A stretch of DNA of 64,000 nucleotides, taken from Rhizosphaericola mali (GTDB lineage: Bacteria; Bacteroidota; Bacteroidia; Chitinophagales; Chitinophagaceae). Position numbers and translations under genes: made by a program. The notes beneath the pieces were generated by a model. It saw only the letters and a list, made by a program, of their open reading frames with translations. It searched no databases and was not told the origin of the DNA. Below are positions 59,620 to 64,000 of the stretch, piece by piece. The stretch spans positions 1 through 64,000 of the forward strand of contig NZ_CP044016.1 in the NCBI RefSeq assembly GCF_004337365.2. Direction: 5' to 3'. The number at the start of each line of letters is the position of its first letter. Positions within the stretch are counted from its first letter, which is position 1.

Positions 59620-60171
59620 TTATTTTACATATTTTTCTTTGTAAGCTACGATAGATTTTTCGATTATTTCTAACGCCACTTCTTTTCCTTCAAATCCGCT
59701 AACGATTACTTCTTTCTTTTCCAACAATTTATACGTTTCAAAGAAATTTTGTATTTCGTTCAATTTTTGTTGAGGTACATCAGACAATTCGTTGATATGG
59801 GCAACTGTACAATCGTCATTAGCTACAGCGATGATTTTGTCATCTCCTTCGCCACCATCGATCATATGCATCACACCTATAACTTTTGCTTCTACAAGGC
59901 AAAGCGAAGTGATAGGCGCAGCTGCCAAAATCAAAATATCTAAAGGATCATTGTCCTCTCCCAAAGTTTGAGGAATAAAACCGTAATTGCTAGGATAATG
60001 TGTGGAACCGAATAAAACGCGGTCTAATTTTAATAAACCAGTAGGTTTATCGATTTCATATTTAATACGAGATGCTTCAGGTATTTCGATGATTCCGTTT
60101 ACTACGGAAGGAGCATTTTCTCCTGTTGTTGCACCATGCCAAGGGTGTAATACGTTGGTAATTACGGCCAT
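59620..60171 (-). CDS. ppa: Inorganic pyrophosphatase (family I)
   Basis: This soluble cytoplasmic enzyme hydrolyses pyrophosphate and pulls biosynthetic reactions forward. The 183-residue length is normal. The metal-binding signature is EDNDPLDIL (D-x-D-P-x-D), with YPSNYGFIPQTLG before it and GGEGDDKIIAV after it. A good -7 element lies upstream. Confidence 0.95.
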   Translation of the reverse strand: MAVITNVLHPWHGATTGENAPSVVNGIIEIPEASRIKYEIDKPTGLLKLDRVLFGSTHYPSNYGFIPQTLGEDNDPLDILILAAAPITSLCLVEAKVIGVMHMIDGGEGDDKIIAVANDDCTVAHINELSDVPQQKLNEIQNFFETYKLLEKKEVIVSGFEGKEVALEIIEKSIVAYKEKYVK

Positions 60172-60201
60172 GATTTATTTTATTTTTTTTATTTCAGTGT
60201 G

Positions 60202-60209
60202 CAAAGGTA
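60202..60209 (-). promoter_or_regulatory. -7 element of the pyrophosphatase promoter
   Basis: TACCTTTG on the minus strand (60209-60202) is identical to the -7 of the ribosomal protein and rRNA P3 promoters and lies 30 bases before the ATG. The -33 region is weak. Confidence 0.6.
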
Positions 60210-60247
60210 AAACCTTATGCTATATTTAAGAAAAATTGTTTTATCTA

Positions 60248-61597
60248 CTACAGATATTTGTTTTTTACAAGTGTCCATTTTTTGTGGTAAAAAAGTTCTT
60301 TTTGGGATAAGTGTTGGGAAAGTAGTTTGTTGTTTCTGATTTGAAGAAATGAGTTCTTCGCAATTCCGATATTTTGGGAAGTATAAATTCCACTATGACC
60401 ACTGCAATAATAAGCGACAAAACAGCCTATGGCAAAAAACGGCAAATTTGCAGCGCCAAATAATTCAATTCCCATCATCGTACATGCCAATGGTGTATTT
60501 GTAGCGGCAGCAAATACCGCGATAAATCCAACACCTGCCAATAGATCAATAGGTATATTGAAAAGAGTTGCCAATGTATTGCCCAAAGCAGCACCAATAA
60601 AAAACAGTGGTGTTACTTCGCCTCCTTTAAATCCAGCACTTAATGTAATTGTTGTAAATAATAATTTCCAAAACCAACTCCATGTAAATGAACCACCTGC
60701 GTGAAATGCTCCTACAATGGACGCAGCACCAGGATAATTAGGATCGACTCCTAAACCCAAATAGTCTTTTCCCACCAACCATTGGCCTAATATAATAATG
60801 ATTATCCCGCCAAAAATCGGAATCATCCAAGCTTTGGGTAAAATTTTGGAATAGATTTTTTTGAATAATTCAATAAAATAAGAAAATAAATACCCCGCCA
60901 AACCAAATCCTATAGATGCAATACCAACTTTCAATGCGATAGAAATCCATTCTCCATTCATTGGGATAGAACTTGTTATGAAATATTTAGTGTGATGAAT
61001 TCCTAATTGCAAACAAAAATAATTGGCGATCAAAGAAGCAATTAAGCTGTATGGTGCGGCCTTGTATTCCATTTTTCCAATGACCAAAACTTCCAATGAA
61101 AACACAAATCCAGTTAAAGGCGTTCCAAATACGGCACTAAATCCTGCACCGATACCACATATTAAGAGGATTGATCTTAATTGTTGGTTGAGTTTGCACC
61201 ATTCAGAAATTTTGGCAGCGACTGTCCCGCCAATTTGTACAGCCGTTCCTTCTCTACCTGCAGAACCTCCAAATAAATGTGTTATGACTGTTCCAAATAA
61301 TACCAAAGGTAACATTACCGCAGGCACAGATTCTTGATTTCCTTTGGCTTCTTTTATGATCAGATTATTTCCTTTGCTACTATTTTTACCTAAATATTGA
61401 TATGAAAGATAAATTACCCAACCGGCAATAGGTAAAAGAAATAATAATTGAAAATGGGAATTGCGATAAGCTGTTGCAGCTTCTAATAATTTGAGAAAAA
61501 ATGCAATAAATAGGGCGGATAAAATTCCTACAATAGCACTTAAGCTAAGAAGTATAAATTGTTCTTTGAGAAATTTTTTAAAAGAGAATATTTGCAT
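60248..61597 (-). CDS. CLC-family transporter, CLC-F type fluoride/proton antiporter
   Basis: This 449-residue inner-membrane protein has about ten or more hydrophobic segments. CLC landmarks are GGSAGREGTAVQIGG (canonical GREGP changed to GREGT), GIGAGFSAVFGTPLTGFVFSLEV and GGEVTPLFFIGAALGNTLA. The chloride motif GSGIP is not present; the equivalent region reads GNNLIIKEAKGNQESVP, as in fluoride-exporting CLC-F members. The 5' leader carries a fluoride riboswitch, which independently supports fluoride export. The start ATG lies next to a hairpin that can hide it. Confidence 0.85.
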   Translation of the reverse strand: MQIFSFKKFLKEQFILLSLSAIVGILSALFIAFFLKLLEAATAYRNSHFQLLFLLPIAGWVIYLSYQYLGKNSSKGNNLIIKEAKGNQESVPAVMLPLVLFGTVITHLFGGSAGREGTAVQIGGTVAAKISEWCKLNQQLRSILLICGIGAGFSAVFGTPLTGFVFSLEVLVIGKMEYKAAPYSLIASLIANYFCLQLGIHHTKYFITSSIPMNGEWISIALKVGIASIGFGLAGYLFSYFIELFKKIYSKILPKAWMIPIFGGIIIIILGQWLVGKDYLGLGVDPNYPGAASIVGAFHAGGSFTWSWFWKLLFTTITLSAGFKGGEVTPLFFIGAALGNTLATLFNIPIDLLAGVGFIAVFAAATNTPLACTMMGIELFGAANLPFFAIGCFVAYYCSGHSGIYTSQNIGIAKNSFLQIRNNKLLSQHLSQKELFYHKKWTLVKNKYL

Positions 61598-61600
61598 ATA

Positions 61601-61652
61601 CCTACAAAAATTTAGTCCAGATAGATTCTAGACGATGTTAAAATTTTGTAGG
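61601..61652 (-). promoter_or_regulatory. Expression-platform hairpin of the fluoride riboswitch
   Basis: The mRNA segment CCTACAAAATTT (61652-61641) can pair with AAATTTTTGTAGG (61613-61601), with one bulged base. The stem ends 3 bases before the ATG (61597). The CC at its base is also the 3' strand of the aptamer pseudoknot, so the two folds compete. Confidence 0.6.
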
Positions 61653-61706
61653 CGCCATCAGCATTGTAATCACAACTGCGGTTCGGAGTAGGAAGACACC
61701 ATTTCC
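61648..61706 (-). ncRNA. Fluoride (crcB-type) riboswitch aptamer
   Basis: On the minus strand the leader reads GGAA (61706-61703) pairing TTCC (61694-61691). The enclosed GGTGTC (61700-61695) can pair with GGCGCC (61656-61651) as a pseudoknot. A third hairpin, GCAGTTGT (61679-61672) with ACAATGC (61667-61661), is followed by TGATGGCGCCTAC. This is the same layout as the known crcB aptamer (GGcgATG ... TGATGGCCTCTAC). A -7 TATCTTTG lies at 61721-61714, so the transcript begins just before the aptamer. Confidence 0.82.
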
Positions 61707-61728
61707 TATATTGCAAAGATATAAATTT

Positions 61729-62118
61729 TTATTTATTGGTAGGATCTGCAAGCCAAATATTGTTTTGTTTGACTACGGACATGGAATCTTCTTTTTTGTC
61801 AAAAGAATTTTTAAAATATAGCTTATGTAATTGATCGTCAATGGTTTTTTCATTTTCAATAATGATGGACGCTTGTCGATAATTAACCCGAAAATCTCTG
61901 TCTTGATGTTGATAAAAATCTTGTTTTTCTTGCAAAAACGCATCATTTTTTGCAGAAGGGAGCATGTAGAATTTTGCTTGTTTGAACTCACCTTTCATTG
62001 TTCCTTCGATAAATAATCTCCCAGCTTCAAAAGCGTTGTCTGCATTCTGAAATTTTGGTTCGTCTTTACATGCAAAAAAGGCGCAACATCCCAAGATTAG
62101 TGGCAAAATTCTTTTCAT
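61729..62118 (-). CDS. Small lipoprotein of unknown function
   Basis: The ATG at 62118 gives 129 residues with a lipoprotein signal (MKRILPLILGCCAFFACKDE). The mature part (NADNAFEAGRLFIEGTMKGE ... YMLPSAKNDAFLQEKQDFYQ) resembles the DUF4878/NTF2-like small lipoproteins of this phylum, but the resemblance is weak. Longer starts up to 62190 overlap queG and are rejected. Its -7 element lies only 4 bases before the ATG, suggesting a leaderless mRNA. Confidence 0.75.
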   Translation of the reverse strand: MKRILPLILGCCAFFACKDEPKFQNADNAFEAGRLFIEGTMKGEFKQAKFYMLPSAKNDAFLQEKQDFYQHQDRDFRVNYRQASIIIENEKTIDDQLHKLYFKNSFDKKEDSMSVVKQNNIWLADPTNK

Positions 62119-62122
62119 TTGG

Positions 62123-62153
62123 CAAATGTAGGGGCTTTTTTGATGTAATTTTG
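62123..62153. promoter_or_regulatory. Divergent, apparently leaderless promoters for lipoprotein gene and queG
   Basis: The minus-strand TACATTTG (62130-62123) ends 4 bases before the lipoprotein ATG (62118). The plus-strand TAATTTTG (62146-62153) ends 5 bases before the queG ATG (62159). With a transcription start about 5-7 bases after the -7, both messages would begin at or near their start codons. The -33 elements are not clear. Confidence 0.5.
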
Positions 62154-62158
62154 CAAGC

Positions 62159-63085
62159 ATGCATATTTCGGATAAAAGTACGTGGATCAAGCAAAAAGCA
62201 CTGAGTTTGGGCTTTGATCATTGCGGCATTGCAGAGGCCACGTCTTTGGATGAAGATGCGTTTCGTTTGGAAAAATGGTTGCATCAAGGCAAACATGGAA
62301 GTATGCAATACATGGAAAATTATTTTGATCTGCGTATTGATCCGCGCAAATTATTTCCAGGTGCGAAATCTGTGATTACCGTTTTGAAAAATTATTATTC
62401 CTCTGAAAAAAATCCAGACCCAAACGCGCCGAAAATCTCCAAATATGCCTATGGGAAAGATTATCACGAAGTTATTCGCAAACAATTGAAAACCTTTCTA
62501 GAAGAAATAAGAACAGAATTTGGGCAAGTGGAAGGTCGTGGGTTTGTCGATTCGGCTCCAGTCTTAGAACGTTCTTGGGCGAAAAAAAGTGGTTTGGGTT
62601 GGGTTGGAAAGAACGGAATGGTGATTCACAAAGGTGCAGGTTCTTTCTTTTTCATTGCGACTTTAATAGTGGATTTGCCATTAGGGTATGATGCACCTGC
62701 GGTGCAAGATTTTTGTGGGAAATGTACGCGTTGTATTGACGCTTGTCCGACAGAAGCGATTTCTAATAATAAGGAAATTGACGGAAGTAAATGTATTAGC
62801 TATTTTACGATTGAGTTAAAAGATCAATTGATTCCGGAAAATATGAAAGGCAAATTTGACAATTGGATGTTTGGCTGCGATACTTGTCAAGATGTTTGTC
62901 CGTGGAATCGTTTTAGTAAGGAAAATGAAGAATTAAATTTTCAACCTATTTCCGAAATATTACAATTTACCCAAAATGATTGGGACGAATTGACCGAAGA
63001 ATCATTCAAACAAATATTTAGCAAATCTCCATTGAAACGAAGCAAATTTGCTGGAATTAAGAGGAATTTACATTTTTTGAAATAA
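62159..63085 (+). CDS. queG: Epoxyqueuosine reductase QueG
   Basis: QueG is the cobalamin-dependent iron-sulfur enzyme that makes queuosine from epoxyqueuosine in tRNA. The 308-residue length is normal. Two [4Fe-4S] clusters are seen as CGKCTRCIDACPTEAI and CDTCQDVCPWNRF. Other family stretches are FVDSAPVLERSWAKKSGLGW and GKNGMVIHKGAGSFFFI. The ATG at 62159 gives MHISDKSTWIKQKALSLGFD, a good start. A 9-base tandem repeat (AATCTTACT twice) lies just after the stop. Confidence 0.95.
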   Translation: MHISDKSTWIKQKALSLGFDHCGIAEATSLDEDAFRLEKWLHQGKHGSMQYMENYFDLRIDPRKLFPGAKSVITVLKNYYSSEKNPDPNAPKISKYAYGKDYHEVIRKQLKTFLEEIRTEFGQVEGRGFVDSAPVLERSWAKKSGLGWVGKNGMVIHKGAGSFFFIATLIVDLPLGYDAPAVQDFCGKCTRCIDACPTEAISNNKEIDGSKCISYFTIELKDQLIPENMKGKFDNWMFGCDTCQDVCPWNRFSKENEELNFQPISEILQFTQNDWDELTEESFKQIFSKSPLKRSKFAGIKRNLHFLK

Positions 63086-63099
63086 TCTTACTAATCTTA

Positions 63100-64000
63100 C
63101 TAATTGTCTAATTGTAATTGATAAGATTTTGGAGTAAGCCCTTCTTGTTTTTTAAATACACGGAAAAAATGACTCATATTATTGAATCCAGAATTAAAGC
63201 AAACCTCTGAAATAGAATGATCTGGATTTTTGAGTAAATTTTTTGCATAGGTAACGCGTTCTTTCAATATCAATTCAATGGGAGAAATGCCAAATTCTTT
63301 TTTGAATGCTTTGAAAAAATTGGGTTTGCTCATGCACGCAATTTGACTTAATTTATCAATGGTTAGATTTTCATCCAAATGATCCTTTATATAGTGCATG
63401 ACATGGGCAAATCGATTGATCGTAGCATCTTTGGCACTATGGGCGACTAAACCAATTCTCGCTTGGGTTTGCATAAGGCGAACAATCAACTCTTTTAACG
63501 TGAAATCAGCTAAAAGTCCTCTAGATATATGATCGTTTTCTTTGCTTAAAGCTCCCAATCGTGATAGCGCTCCAAATATTTCTGTAGTTCCAGCGAAGTG
63601 TATATTATGTTTATCTAACTGCCAACCTTCTGGAGAATCGATCTTGGGCGCCGTATCATTCAACATGCCAATCGTCTTACTGACAAAATTTTCATCAAAA
63701 CAAATTGCTAAACATTGTGTCGGATTGTTATCACTTGCTTCAGGGAAGTCAATCAGCATTTGTTTGCCAGAAGGAACAATTACCAACTCATCAGGGAAAT
63801 ATTCAAATGGCTGCATATCAGAGAAATGCATCACTTTTTTCCCCTTAACCATTGCTGTAAGAGCTATCTCATTGAATTTTAATGAAAATTGATTGGATAT
63901 AGATCTAGTTTCAAATACATTCAATTCGCAAGCATCAAATTGTACCATTGTTCTATCCTCTACGTCATTATCTACCAATGATTTAGGTATATATTGGAAT
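63100..64000 (-). CDS. AraC-family transcriptional regulator (5' end outside window)
   Basis: This cytoplasmic regulator has an N-terminal sensing domain and two C-terminal helix-turn-helix motifs: LTIDKLSQIACMSKPNFFKA with FGISPIELILKERVTYAKNL, and SISEVCFNSGFNNMSHFFRV with F-x-K-x-x-GLTPKSYQLQL. The frame is open through 64000 with no stop, and the only in-window start codon near the edge is a TTG at 63978. The gene therefore most likely starts beyond the window. It is convergent with queG; the target genes are unknown. Confidence 0.9.
   Translation of the reverse strand, partial: FQYIPKSLVDNDVEDRTMVQFDACELNVFETRSISNQFSLKFNEIALTAMVKGKKVMHFSDMQPFEYFPDELVIVPSGKQMLIDFPEASDNNPTQCLAICFDENFVSKTIGMLNDTAPKIDSPEGWQLDKHNIHFAGTTEIFGALSRLGALSKENDHISRGLLADFTLKELIVRLMQTQARIGLVAHSAKDATINRFAHVMHYIKDHLDENLTIDKLSQIACMSKPNFFKAFKKEFGISPIELILKERVTYAKNLLKNPDHSISEVCFNSGFNNMSHFFRVFKKQEGLTPKSYQLQLDN

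Noticed and set aside
62119-62190. Longer start of the small lipoprotein overlapping queG
   Set aside because: It would displace the lipoprotein signal and overlap the divergent gene; the ATG at 62118 fits the -7 element.
63084-63101. AATCTTACT direct repeat after queG as an attachment site or CRISPR-like repeat
   Set aside because: There are only two 9-base copies with no spacer and no mobile gene nearby.

Overview
The window is chromosomal DNA of an AT-rich member of the Bacteroidota. The evidence is two SusC/SusD pairs, many promoters with the Bacteroidota -7 element TAnnTTTG, a PUL-type ECF sigma factor, and 16S/23S genes of this phylum. Gene content fits the Chitinophagaceae/Sphingobacteriales side, but the genus cannot be fixed from sequence reading alone.

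Layout. (1) 1-7154 is the distal dcw (division and cell wall) cluster, ftsW(partial)-murG-murC-ftsQ-ftsA-ftsZ, closed by a terminator. (2) 7239-9731 is a ribosomal protein operon, rplK-rplA-rplJ-rplL, with its own promoter and terminator. It lacks the usual secE-nusG upstream and rpoBC downstream. (3) 9725-46120 is a large alpha-mannan / mannoprotein utilisation region in two blocks. Block A has a LacI repressor, an ECF sigma factor without anti-sigma, a ROK sugar kinase, a GH76 endo-alpha-1,6-mannanase, SusC/SusD, a GH125 exo-alpha-1,6-mannosidase and a GH130. Block B has an OmpR-type two-component system, SusC/SusD, a DUF1735-like/discoidin surface lipoprotein, a calpain-like protease lipoprotein, a glutaminase-A-like (DUF4965) protein, a GH43, a basic-secretory-protein metalloprotease and five GH92 alpha-mannosidases. 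One GH92 has Gln in place of the general-acid Glu. (4) 46190-50299 holds an Old Yellow Enzyme and a LytTR regulator with two adjacent histidine-kinase-like genes. One kinase gene has the phosphoacceptor His but a degraded ATPase; the other has the ATPase but lacks the His. (5) 50499-55993 is an rRNA operon with three tandem promoters: 16S, tRNA-Ile(GAT), tRNA-Ala(TGC), 23S, 5S, terminator. (6) 56142-64000 is housekeeping: M1 aminopeptidase, DUF1328 protein, inorganic pyrophosphatase, a fluoride riboswitch in front of a CLC-F type antiporter, a lipoprotein, queG and an AraC regulator cut by the window edge.

How the mannan region would work (inference from families): side-chain mannose is trimmed outside or in the periplasm by the GH92 enzymes and the GH130. 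The alpha-1,6 backbone is cut by GH76 and GH125. Two SusC/D pairs import the oligosaccharides, the two proteases and the glutaminase-like protein may open the protein part of mannoproteins, and the ROK kinase phosphorylates the released sugar. Control appears layered: a LacI operator lies over the start of the sigma gene, a divergent two-component system drives block B, and several hairpins lie between or across genes, two of them covering start codons.
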